NCBI GenBank assembly: GCA_018334995.1
Contig: JAGXKW010000021.1
Location: forward strand, 1-49,900
Length of the DNA: 49,900 bases
From: Wenzhouxiangellaceae bacterium
GTDB lineage: Bacteria; Pseudomonadota; Gammaproteobacteria; Xanthomonadales; Wenzhouxiangellaceae
Direction of reading: 5' to 3'
The notes beneath the pieces are model-generated. The model saw only the letters and a program-made list of their open reading frames with translations, ran no database searches and was not told the DNA's origin. Below are positions 1 to 6,746 of this stretch, piece after piece (positions within the stretch are counted from its first letter, which is position 1; every line of letters starts with the position of its first letter). The position numbers and the translations under genes were made by a program.

Positions 1-211
1 GATTGCTCATCACCGCGTAGGCACACACATCAATGGCGAAGATCGCCTGCAGCTCGAAGATCCGGGTCCGAATCCAGTCGCGGCGATGCGAAAAGTCCTT
101 CCCGGTATGCGCATCCACGCCGCACAGGTATTGGCGCCTGACGCACCGTGAAATGCAGTGATAGGTCGATGTCGCATCCAGCGAAATCTGGTTCTGCCGA
201 GCCTGTGGCAT
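1..211 (-). CDS. REP-associated (Y1_Tnp/HUH) transposase, 5' part only
   Basis: The minus strand reads from an ATG at 211 to the window edge without a stop, giving 70 codons (starts MPQARQNQIS, ends AIDVCAYAVMSN). Aligned by eye to the complete transposase at 36916-37965 it matches at about 39 of 70 residues, including CVRR, LCG, TGKD and FAIDVCAYA. The piece stops just before the position of the HYH metal-binding motif of the full copy, so the catalytic part lies outside the window. Proteins of this family (IS200/IS605-like Y1 domain, REP-associated tyrosine transposases) are single-copy, domesticated-looking HUH nucleases linked to short palindromic repeats. Repeats begin about 80 bp upstream of the start. 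Whether the gene is intact beyond the edge is unknown. Confidence 0.85.
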   Translation of the reverse strand, partial: MPQARQNQISLDATSTYHCISRCVRRQYLCGVDAHTGKDFSHRRDWIRTRIFELQAIFAIDVCAYAVMSN

Positions 212-289
212 ACCGAAACTCTTGAATAGCCTGAAGACAGGCTAAGCGGAAGCGGACATCAGAACAATCGGAAAACGCCCCGGATTCTT

Positions 290-356
290 GTAGGAAATTT
301 CCTACGAGGTAGGTGTCGTAGCTTTCCTGTACGAGGTGTGTACGAGGTGGGTGTCT
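290..356. repeat. Perfect 16-bp palindrome followed by three TACGAGGTGGGTGTC-type units
   Basis: Positions 290-305 are a perfect palindrome (GTAGGAAATTTCCTAC). It runs into units at 303-318, 330-340 (short) and 341-356 of the form TACGAGGTGGGTGTC. These units are the reverse complement of the cluster at 1832-1961. The block sits upstream of the partial REP-type transposase. The rest of 212-495 has no convincing gene. A minus-strand open frame (302-538) crosses it but shows no recognisable domain. Confidence 0.85.
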
Positions 357-495
357 TGGCTTTTCGGATTCGGTGCGTGCCCATCGAGCCTCACGCGCCG
401 GGTGTAGGCTTTCGTGCCGTGGTAGTGGCTTCGGCCGGTGGCATCGAAGCCGATCACTGCTGATTTCTTTTCCGACTCGATCGACGGAGTACAAC

Positions 496-1266
496 ATGAA
501 GCGATGGATCGGTCTCCTGATACTGGCCGCGGTCGCATCGGCCTGCAGCGCCGAGCCCCACGCCGAGCCCCACACCGAGGGCGTCGGCAATATCGAAGAG
601 TCGGGCCGCTACTCGGAAAAGCCGCCGTCGCGCGACGGCATCGGCAAGGTCTACATGGGTCGCGAGATTTCCCGCGTCATGGGCCATCTCGCCGCCGGCT
701 GGCTGGAGCGGCCGGAACGCGAACGTGAGGAACGCACCGACCTGCTGATCGAGCGGCTGCCGCTATTGCCGGACGACGTGGTCGCCGACGTCGGTGCGGG
801 CACGGGCTACTTTGCCATTCCGATCGCCCGACGCGTGCCGGACGGCAAGGTGCTCGCCGTCGACATCCAGAAGGAGATGCTCGACATCGTCGAGCGGCGC
901 AAGCGCAACGGGGCACCGGACAACATCGAGACCGTGCTCGGCACAATCACCGACCCGAATCTGCCGTCGGACGGCGTCGATCTGATCCTGATCGTCGATG
1001 CCTACCACGAGTTCTCGCATCCCTACGAAATGGGCACGGCGATGGCCGAGGCGCTGAAACCGGGCGGCAAGATGGTGCTGATCGAATATCGCGGCGAGGA
1101 CCCCGGCGTGCCGATCAAGCCATTGCACAAGATGCCCGAGCGCCAGGCGATCGACGAAATGCGCGCGATCGGGCTGGAGCACCTGCGCACCGAGGATTTT
1201 CTGCCGCAGCAGCATTTTCTCGTGTTCCAGAAGCCGGAAGCGCCCGTCTCCGGTCGCGGTCGCTGA
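496..1266 (+). CDS. Class I SAM-dependent methyltransferase with N-terminal export/lipoprotein-like signal
   Basis: 256 aa from ATG 496. An upstream in-frame start at 373 would add residues encoded by repeat-flank DNA and is rejected. Residues 1-15 are a positively charged plus hydrophobic segment ending ...VASAC, a plausible although imperfect lipobox (the -3 residue is Ala), so the protein may be exported and lipidated. The methyltransferase fold follows: motif I DVGAGTGYF, acidic loop AVDIQ after beta 2, then a DLILIVDAYHEF segment and ALKPGGKMVLIEY. This matches a family of exported class I methyltransferases of unknown substrate. The gene stands alone, lying between the two inverted repeat clusters (290-356 and 1832-1961). 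Confidence 0.8.
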   Translation: MKRWIGLLILAAVASACSAEPHAEPHTEGVGNIEESGRYSEKPPSRDGIGKVYMGREISRVMGHLAAGWLERPEREREERTDLLIERLPLLPDDVVADVGAGTGYFAIPIARRVPDGKVLAVDIQKEMLDIVERRKRNGAPDNIETVLGTITDPNLPSDGVDLILIVDAYHEFSHPYEMGTAMAEALKPGGKMVLIEYRGEDPGVPIKPLHKMPERQAIDEMRAIGLEHLRTEDFLPQQHFLVFQKPEAPVSGRGR

Positions 1267-1320
1267 ACCGGGGCGCCGTACGCATAACGGGATCGCCGGA
1301 AACGATCGCGGGTCGTCACG

Positions 1321-1847
1321 ATGCAGGAGCGTTCAACCGAGGACGAACTGTCCCGTCTTCGGAAGCTCGCCCGGTTGCCGGACAGCACCATCCAGCTAAT
1401 CGCCATTATCGCATCGGATTGGACGGCTTGTCGGGCTGATCCCCGGCATCGGTGATGCCGTGAGTGCAGCCATTGCGGCCTGGTTCGCGGTTCGCGCTGT
1501 TTCCCAGCCGCTGCCGATCCGTTCGCGCAAGCCGGCGCTTTACCACCGCCTGGGCTATGTCTCGCTGCTGCTTGCGCCCCTGGTTGTCGCCGCTTTCTTC
1601 CTGACTACGCATAGTCGGCTCGGCAGTCGTACGGGGCCGGACATCTGGCCGATCGGCCGCTACATCCTTTACCTTCAGCTGTCGCTGTTCGGCCTGCTCT
1701 GGCTGATGGGCATGCTCAAGCGCAAAAGATCGGCTGGTCGATACACGTTTCATGGCGGCAACCGGCCTGACATTCGTCGATCCCTTGCTGGCCCGTCTGT
1801 TGCATGATCTGGGCATCCCGAACCAACGAACGCGGACACCCACCTGA
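1321..1847 (+). pseudogene. Frameshifted relic: DUF4112-like start joined to a small membrane-protein fragment
   Basis: Three successive reading frames are needed to read this stretch. Frame one starts at ATG 1321 (MQERSTEDELSRLRKLARLPDS) and stops after 44 codons. Frame two (+1) carries RIGRLVGLIPGIGDAVSAA, close to the DUF4112 signature, then an unrelated-looking membrane stretch (ALYHRLGYVSLLLAPLVVAA, later YLQLSLFGLLWLMGML). Frame three (+1 again, about 1740-1847) continues RFMAATGLTFVDPLLARLLHD and stops inside the first GGACACCCACC repeat. Two frameshifts, an apparent fusion of two families and termination in a repeat all point to a decayed gene. The join to a DUF2306-like membrane family is a guess from its pattern. 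Confidence 0.7.
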
Positions 1848-1961
1848 ACGAACCCGGAGAACGAACTCGGACACCCACCTCGTACGCCCCCTGAACGAAC
1901 CCGGACACCCACCTCGTACGTCCCCCACCTCGTACGTCCACCTCGTACGTCCCCTCGTACG
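1832..1961. repeat. Cluster of GGACACCCACCTCGTACG direct repeats
   Basis: Full units lie at about 1832-1850 (with CTGAACG in place of CTCGTACG), 1868-1886 and 1901-1920. Shortened units keeping only CCACCTCGTACG or CCTCGTACG follow to 1961. The same motif in the opposite orientation occurs at 303-356. Spacing is irregular (about 33-36 bp, then 12-13 bp), so this is not a CRISPR array. The following 1962-2082 holds no clear gene. One minus-strand frame there reads LANFVFLSHNRQSAPQ and may be a coding remnant. Confidence 0.9.
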
Positions 1962-2082
1962 TCCAGCCATTCGAGATTCTCGCGTTGATTGAGCTTGACG
2001 GCGACGGGCTGACCGCCAGGTCGTCGAGCCGAACCTGCGGCGCGCTCTGCCGGTTATGCGACAGGAAGACGAAGTTGGCCAG

Positions 2083-2307
2083 CTAGTCCGTCTTCGCCTC
2101 GGCCATGGCATGTACGTCTGCCGCACCCAGGCGGTCGCCGCCTATCGCCCAGTCTCCGCCAGCGAATTCCTGTATCCGTACCCAGGTGACCGGCCGCATC
2201 GCCTCGCCCTCGACCTCGACCATCGCGGCTGTCACCTTCTCGATCATCTGCTCCTTCTGCCGGTCAGTAAACACGTCGTTGATCACGTCGATCGTTACCA
2301 GTGGCAT
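2083..2307 (-). CDS. 4-oxalocrotonate tautomerase family protein
   Basis: 74 aa, the usual size of a single-domain tautomerase subunit. After removal of Met1 the N terminus is Pro (MPLVTIDVINDVF), the catalytic base of this superfamily. The rest (DRQKEQMIEKVTAAMVEVEG, then RPVTWVRIQEFAGGDWAIGG) follows the family pattern. It is expected to catalyse keto-enol tautomerisation of a 2-oxo acid or a related promiscuous reaction in the cytoplasm. It starts 4 bp after the stop of the cupin gene 2312-2683, so the two form an operon, read away from the regulator at 2841. The substrate cannot be told. Confidence 0.85.
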   Translation of the reverse strand: MPLVTIDVINDVFTDRQKEQMIEKVTAAMVEVEGEAMRPVTWVRIQEFAGGDWAIGGDRLGAADVHAMAEAKTD

Positions 2308-2311
2308 GGCT

Positions 2312-2683
2312 TCATCCTCCGGATTGCATTTTCGTCTTTAGGTGTTCGATCACTTCGCCCATCTGATTGCTCGGGCTGAACTCGATCGCTTCGTAGTCTT
2401 CATCGACCCACACCGTGTGCCCGGGCGGCCAGTAATAGACCTCGCCTGCTCGCACGACCTCTTCGTGCCCGTCCGCGTAGCGCACGTGGATGGAGCCCTT
2501 GAGCACGGTTCCCCAATGCGGACACGGGCACAGGTTCTGCGGCATGCCCTCCAGCAAGGGCGTGGCATCCGCGCCCTTGGGGAAGCGGATGCGCGCCACA
2601 TTGAGGTCTCCCCAGTCCTGGCCCTGAATACAGACGCCACCTGCTTCCAGGCGCGTCGGCAACTCCGTACATGTGTGTTTCAT
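2312..2683 (-). CDS. Small cupin-domain protein
   Basis: 123 aa from the ATG at 2683, which is preceded by a clear GAAAGGAGC ribosome site (about 2692-2700). A longer frame reaching 2842 would overlap the divergent promoter region and is rejected. The single cupin barrel shows CPCPHWGTVLKGSIHVRYADG (motif 1 region; one metal-type His instead of the usual HxH) and PPGHTVWVDEDYEAIEFSP (motif 2). Such proteins bind a small ligand or metal and may be enzymes or sensors. It is the first gene of a two-gene operon with the tautomerase and is divergent from the regulator at 2841, which probably controls it. Confidence 0.8.
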   Translation of the reverse strand: MKHTCTELPTRLEAGGVCIQGQDWGDLNVARIRFPKGADATPLLEGMPQNLCPCPHWGTVLKGSIHVRYADGHEEVVRAGEVYYWPPGHTVWVDEDYEAIEFSPSNQMGEVIEHLKTKMQSGG

Positions 2684-2774
2684 CGTAGTCTGCTCCTTTC
2701 TGATGAGGCTGATCTGCTGCGGTTTCGGCTCTTTTGTACCGCGCCGGCTCTCAAGGCGCTTGGAGAGCCCGTGG

Positions 2775-2807
2775 AGATCTCGTGAAGATCTCGTGAAGAT
2801 TTGCGGA
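2775..2807. promoter_or_regulatory. Tandem 11-bp repeats in the divergent promoter region, candidate operator
   Basis: AGATCTCGTGA occurs twice back to back (2775-2785 and 2786-2796), followed by a degenerate third unit starting AGAT (2797-2807). An 11-bp period places each unit on the same face of the helix, as expected for cooperative binding of a winged-helix protein of the OmpR/CadC type. The block lies between the cupin operon and the winged-helix regulator starting at 2841, so it may control both. Function is inferred. Confidence 0.5.
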
Positions 2808-2840
2808 CAGGCGGCAGACCCCTGTCTTATGCTGGACGGC

Positions 2841-4418
2841 ATGATCTACCGCTTTGATCGATTCGAGCTTGATATCGACAAGGCCGAGCTCCGCGCCGAC
2901 GGCCGGCCTCGACCCGTGGAACCGCAGGTATTCGCGCTGCTCGCGCTATTGGTGGAACACCGTGACCGGCTGGTCTCGCGGGACGAGATCCTCGAAAAAC
3001 TGTGGGACCAGCGCGTGGTGACCGACTCGGCGCTCGGCAGCCGCATCAAGTCGGCCCGGAAAGCGCTTGGCGACGACGGCAGGACGCAGCAGTTCATCAA
3101 GACGATCCACGGGAGGGGCCTTCGCTTCGTCGCCGACGTAGAGCTCGAGCGAAGTCCGCCAGCCTTGTCGGCAAGCGCCAACGGCAGCACTGAACCCGCG
3201 ATGTCCGCGTCGGCCGAGAGCGCAGCCCAGACGGCAAGGCCGTCGATCGCCGTACTACCGTTTCGCGTCATCGGCAAAGCCGGTGCCTGCGTGACCATCG
3301 CCGAGGGCCTGCCTCATGAACTGATTGCCGAGCTGGCGCGTCTGCGCTGGCTGTTAGTGATCGCCCGCGGGTCGTCGTTCCGCCTCGGAGGCGGCGACAT
3401 GGAGCCCGGCGAAGCAGGCCGGCTGCTCGGTGTGCGCTACTGCCTAACCGGGGCCGTCGAGGTCACGGGCCGTCGCCTGGTGGTCACCACCGAACTGATC
3501 GACACGCGAGATGACGATGTCGTCTGGGCGGAGCGCTACAGTGGATACGTCGACGACGTGCACGCCGTGCGTGCGGAGATTCGCGCCCGGATACTGACCT
3601 CCCTCGAGATCCAGATCCCGCTGCACGAGGCCGCTGCCGCGCGCCTGCGGGCGACGGCGAATCTGGATTCATGGTCGGCGTACCATCTCGGGCTGCAGTA
3701 CATGTATCGCTTCAATCGCAGGGACAATGCGAGCGCGGCCGAACTCTTCTCGCATGCGATCCAGCGCGACCCGGATTTCGCGCGCGCGCATGCCGGTCTG
3801 TCGTTCGTGCACTTCCAGTCGGCTTTCCTGCGACAGACCGACGACATCCAGGGGGAGATCGCGCAGGCCCGGAGCTATGCTCAACGTGCGATCGATATCG
3901 ACCCGCTGGATCCGTTCGCGAATTTCACGATGGGACGCAGTTTCTGGCTGGAGGCGGATCTTGAGCGCGCCGCAACGTGGCTCGAGCGGTCGACTTCACT
4001 CAGCCCCAACTTTGCACAGGGCATCTATGCCCACGCCTGGACGGAGACTATGTCCGGCAACAGCACCAGCGCGCGGGAGGGCGTCGATCTGGCAATGACG
4101 CTGAGCCCGCTCGACCCGTTGTATTACGCGATGGCGGGCACGCGCGGCTTTATACATATGGCGCGGAACGAATACCACGAGGCGGCCCTTTGGGCGGACC
4201 GCGCTGCACGGTCGCCGGGCGCACATGTTCTAATCGCCATGATCGCAGCAGCCGCCCAGGAACTCGCAGGCGACCAGGTGCGCGCGAGGAAGTGGGCTGC
4301 GAACGTGCGTGCGCGCAATCCGTCACTGACTCGCCGCGACTTCTTCCGCTCGTTCCCGCTTCAGCAGGAAGCGATGCACTTGAAGATCTCGGCGGCACTG
4401 GAGAAGCTGGGTTTCTGA
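2841..4418 (+). CDS. Winged-helix (OmpR/CadC-type) regulator with TolB-like and TPR domains, soluble
   Basis: 525 aa from ATG 2841 (MIYRFDRFELD). An ATG at 2829 is possible but overlaps a candidate -10 box (TATGCT 2828-2833). Residues 1-100 are a DNA-binding winged helix (EPQVFALLALLVEHRDRLVS, later IKTIHGRGLRFVADV). Residues about 135-260 resemble the TolB-like/FlgO-type N domain found in CadC-like and adenylate-cyclase-like regulators (RPSIAVLPF, YCLTGAVEV, DDVVWAERYSG). The C-terminal 250 residues are TPR-like helices (AAELFSHAIQRDPDFARAHA, AQRAIDIDPLDP). Unlike CadC, no membrane helix is visible between the DNA-binding and sensor parts, so it is probably cytoplasmic. It is divergent from the cupin-tautomerase operon. 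Its signal is unknown. Confidence 0.85.
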   Translation: MIYRFDRFELDIDKAELRADGRPRPVEPQVFALLALLVEHRDRLVSRDEILEKLWDQRVVTDSALGSRIKSARKALGDDGRTQQFIKTIHGRGLRFVADVELERSPPALSASANGSTEPAMSASAESAAQTARPSIAVLPFRVIGKAGACVTIAEGLPHELIAELARLRWLLVIARGSSFRLGGGDMEPGEAGRLLGVRYCLTGAVEVTGRRLVVTTELIDTRDDDVVWAERYSGYVDDVHAVRAEIRARILTSLEIQIPLHEAAAARLRATANLDSWSAYHLGLQYMYRFNRRDNASAAELFSHAIQRDPDFARAHAGLSFVHFQSAFLRQTDDIQGEIAQARSYAQRAIDIDPLDPFANFTMGRSFWLEADLERAATWLERSTSLSPNFAQGIYAHAWTETMSGNSTSAREGVDLAMTLSPLDPLYYAMAGTRGFIHMARNEYHEAALWADRAARSPGAHVLIAMIAAAAQELAGDQVRARKWAANVRARNPSLTRRDFFRSFPLQQEAMHLKISAALEKLGF

Positions 4419-4446
4419 GACCGGCCAACACGTTGAAGCAAAAAAA

Positions 4447-4830
4447 GGCTCTATGCACGACACCGGGATTTAGCCTGTTTTCCTCCTGTCGATGATGGGA
4501 GGAAAGTCCGATGGGTCGGGGCGAGGGGCTGCTGGCGTCGCTGGGTGGTTGGCCGGGATTCGAGATTGCGGATTTCGAATGCAAGGGTGGTGATCCGGAA
4601 GAGATCTGGATCACGTTGAGGCGCAAGCCCGATGAGCCTTTGTGCTGTGATGAGTGTGGCCGCGAGGCCTCACGCATCCAGGAGTACCAGGAACGGGTTG
4701 CGCGGGACCTGCCGCTGTTCGATGCCCCGACTTATCTCCGGATCGAGAGCTGCCGGGTGTGGTGCGAGCACTGTGGCGGGCCGAAGCGCCTGCGCATCGA
4801 TCCGCCGGCGGCGACTGGGACAGCGCAGAT
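4447..4830 (+). mobile_element. Left end of an ISL3-family insertion sequence, truncated
   Basis: The element appears to start at GGCTCTATGCACGAC (4447), which looks like an ISL3-family terminal inverted repeat, directly after a run of A's. A transposase start follows within about 65 bp, as in intact ISL3 elements. Similarity to the transposase fades at about 4806-4830. The catalytic DDE part and the right end are absent before the sigma factor at 4927. The boundary on the right is approximate. Confidence 0.7.
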
Positions 4831-4930
4831 TAGGGTCGTCCGGTGGTTTGGTCGGTTTATCGTTTTATGCCGGTGCGGATTTTCCCTGATTTGTAACTAT
4901 TTTCGGCGCCGGGCGTATAACCGGGTATGA
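4511..4930 (+). pseudogene. ISL3-family transposase, N-terminal zinc-finger fragment
   Basis: The frame opens at ATG 4511 behind GGGAGGAAAG. Residues about 43-100 carry the cysteine pairs of the ISL3 zinc-binding domain (LCCDECG ... CRVWCEHCGGPKRLRID). A full ISL3 transposase has about 400 residues. Here the frame runs on through unrelated sequence for roughly 35 codons and ends at 4930, where its TGA overlaps the ATG of the sigma factor gene. The fragment cannot transpose by itself. The overlap with the sigma gene looks accidental, because the last part is not transposase sequence. Confidence 0.75.
4893..4919 (+). promoter_or_regulatory. Candidate ECF-type autoregulated promoter of the sigma factor gene
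   Basis: GTAACT (4893-4898) and CGTATA (4914-4919) are separated by 15 bp, a layout typical of ECF sigma promoters (-35 rich in AAC, -10 CGT-like). The expected start point falls at about 4925-4927, on or beside the ATG at 4927, and no Shine-Dalgarno sequence is present. The sigma mRNA would then be leaderless. Assignment is by eye from established ECF promoter form. Confidence 0.5.
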
Positions 4931-5448
4931 AGCGCAGATTCGAGCAACTCGTTGATCAGCACGGTGGTCGGCTTTTCCAGCTGGCCCGCCTGATGCTGGG
5001 GCGCGACGACGAGGCCGAGGACGTTGCGCAGGAGACGCTGGTCAAGCTCTGGAAGAACGTCGACAAGCTGCGCGAAGGCGAGGAGTTGCCGTGGCTGATG
5101 ACCTGTACGCGAAATGCCTGTCTCGACGTCTTGCGCGGGCGCACCCGCACCCGCAGTCTGCTGCAGCTGGTGGCCAGCCAGAAAAGGGCCCTGGGCGAGG
5201 CCGACCACGCCGGACCGGCCGAGGAGATACACAGCAACGAACGTGTTCGCGCGCTTCGCTCGGCGATCCAGGAAATGCCGGAGCCGGGCCGTTCGCTGCT
5301 GATCCTGCGCGATATCCAGGAGCTCGACGTGGCCACGGTCGCGCGCGCGCTCGGGCTTTCCGCAAACCAGGTCAAGGTCTACACGTTCCGGGCGCGCCGT
5401 CAGCTGCGCTTTCGCCTGGAGGAGGAATCCAATGCACAAGTCGCCTGA
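4927..5448 (+). CDS. ECF-family RNA polymerase sigma factor
   Basis: 173 aa, normal for a group IV sigma factor. Region 2 lies at about residues 5-75 (LVDQHGGRLFQLARLMLG, DDEAEDVAQETLVKLWKNVD, PWLMTCTRNACLDVLRGR). Region 4 lies at about 105-165 (RSAIQEMPEPGRSLLILRDI, VARALGLSANQVKVYTFRAR). It directs RNA polymerase to stress-type promoters of the form described at 4893-4919. Its end overlaps the next gene, a membrane anti-sigma candidate, by 17 bp, and a DUF4252 protein follows. The same three-gene set is common in Lysobacter/Xanthomonas relatives. No Shine-Dalgarno site precedes the ATG. Confidence 0.92.
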   Translation: MKRRFEQLVDQHGGRLFQLARLMLGRDDEAEDVAQETLVKLWKNVDKLREGEELPWLMTCTRNACLDVLRGRTRTRSLLQLVASQKRALGEADHAGPAEEIHSNERVRALRSAIQEMPEPGRSLLILRDIQELDVATVARALGLSANQVKVYTFRARRQLRFRLEEESNAQVA

Positions 5449-5950
5449 TCGATCCAACAACGTTCGGGGTCGCCCCGACCGCGACGACCATCGTTTTCGG
5501 GGCGATCTGGCGTCCGCCGAAATGCTGGACGCCGCCGACGGGGTACCGCGCGATCCGGACCTGGCCGCCGACTGGGCGCTCAAGCGCGAGCTGGCGGGCC
5601 TGGCCGCCGCTGAACTGCCGTCCGGCGCGGCCGTTCGTGCCCGGCGGGAAGCGGCGGCCCGGCCCCGCACGACCTGGTTCATGGCCGCCGCCGCGGCGCT
5701 GGTTGCCGCCGTCGTGATCACGCTGGTGCTGCGCGCCCCGGAACCTGCGCCGCCGGTCGCCACGCCGACCGAGCGCGAGATGGCCCAGCTGGCGCTGGCG
5801 CTGGAGACCCTCGACGCCACCGGGCGGCGCGTCGCCGCGATCACCGAGCGCGAGGTTTCCGGCAGCCTGGCATTGCCCGATCTCGGCCTCGACGAACTTC
5901 CCTATGCCGAATACGTTCGACCCTACCTGGCCCGGCGCGACCGGTCGTGA
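5432..5950 (+). CDS. Probable membrane-bound anti-sigma factor
   Basis: 172 aa, starting inside the end of the sigma gene behind GGAGGAATCC, a strong ribosome site. Residues 1-80 are charged and cytoplasmic, where an anti-sigma domain would bind the ECF factor. One membrane helix spans about residues 82-100 (TWFMAAAAALVAAVVITLVL). About 70 residues would lie in the periplasm. No zinc-binding HxxxCxxC motif is present, so it would be a non-ZAS type. Function rests mainly on position, overlap and topology, because the cytoplasmic domain is not clearly similar to a known anti-sigma domain. Confidence 0.7.
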   Translation: MHKSPDRSNNVRGRPDRDDHRFRGDLASAEMLDAADGVPRDPDLAADWALKRELAGLAAAELPSGAAVRARREAAARPRTTWFMAAAAALVAAVVITLVLRAPEPAPPVATPTEREMAQLALALETLDATGRRVAAITEREVSGSLALPDLGLDELPYAEYVRPYLARRDRS

Positions 5951-6009
5951 CTTTCAGCAGCAATTTCCAACGCCAGCCACTCATGACATTTCCTAGAGGA
6001 GAAACCGCA

Positions 6010-6597
6010 ATGAAGACCGCAATCCGTACCATCCTGATCTCGACCGTGCTGCTGGGTTCTGCAGCGTTCGCCCAGTCCGACGATATCGGCCAGGTCGATC
6101 TGGACCCAATCGCCGGTGCGATTGGCGCCACGCCCAAGGTGAACCTGAACTTCGGCCCGGCCATGATGCGGGGCTTTGCCGAGAGCTTCCGCGGCAACAA
6201 CGCCGAACTGGCCGGCATCATCGATTCGGTTGCCGGCCTGCGCCTGATGGTGTTCGAGGACGCCGGGATCAACCCCGCGATGCGCGGACGCATCGAAGAG
6301 ACCGCCAGTGAACTCAGTGTCGCCGGCTGGACACCGGCGATGGAAGTCCGCGACGGCGAGACCCGGGTAGACCTGTTCCTCAACGAATCCGAAGCGTTCG
6401 TCGAGGGACTGGTGCTGATGGTGATGGACGGAGACGACACGGCCGTGTTCGCCAACATCTACGGTGACCTCGACCCGGTCGTGATCGGCAAGCTGATTGG
6501 CAGCGGCAATGCGCTGGACGGCATGGATCTTGATAACCTGGCCGGTCAGCTGCAGTCCATCACCGGCGGTGAATCCGGCGCGGGCGAGGAGGGCTGA
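6010..6597 (+). CDS. DUF4252 protein, exported
   Basis: 195 aa from ATG 6010, behind AGAGGAGAAA. An earlier in-frame start at 5947 lacks the signal peptide and is rejected. A cleavable signal peptide ends near AFA-QSDD (residues 1-21). The mature part has the DUF4252 layout: a start like KVNLNFGPAMMRGFAES, the central LRLMVFEDAG and SVAGWTPAMEVRDGETRVDLFLNES, then VEGLVLMVMDGDDTAVFANI. DUF4252 proteins are usually encoded beside ECF sigma/anti-sigma pairs in this lineage. The biochemical role is unknown. It may be an effector of, or a signal input to, the sigma switch. A terminator follows at 6651. Confidence 0.85.
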   Translation: MKTAIRTILISTVLLGSAAFAQSDDIGQVDLDPIAGAIGATPKVNLNFGPAMMRGFAESFRGNNAELAGIIDSVAGLRLMVFEDAGINPAMRGRIEETASELSVAGWTPAMEVRDGETRVDLFLNESEAFVEGLVLMVMDGDDTAVFANIYGDLDPVVIGKLIGSGNALDGMDLDNLAGQLQSITGGESGAGEEG

Positions 6598-6650
6598 CCG
6601 CACGCCATGTCGCGGCCGGTGCGACGACGCGCCGGCCATCCGCTTCGGAA

Positions 6651-6680
6651 GCCGCCGCGCCTTTGGGGCGGCGGTTTTTT
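6651..6680 (+). terminator. Rho-independent terminator after the sigma/DUF4252 operon
   Basis: A GC stem of the type GCCGCC ... GGCGGC closes a loop containing GCGCCTTTGG and is followed by six T's (6675-6680). It ends the transcript of the sigma, anti-sigma and DUF4252 genes, 54 bp after the last stop codon. Confidence 0.8.
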
Positions 6681-6746
6681 CGCGCTGCATTCGGCCGGTC
6701 CAGCCGCTATGCTTCCCGGTAAACCCGTCGTGGAACGAGAGTCTCG

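Noticed and set aside
373-495. Longer N-terminal start for the methyltransferase gene
   Set aside because: The added 41 residues are encoded by the region after the repeats and lack a ribosome site. The ATG at 496 gives a proper signal segment.
1832-1961. CRISPR or tandem minisatellite with regular period
   Set aside because: Unit length shrinks along the array and the period changes. No cas genes are near.
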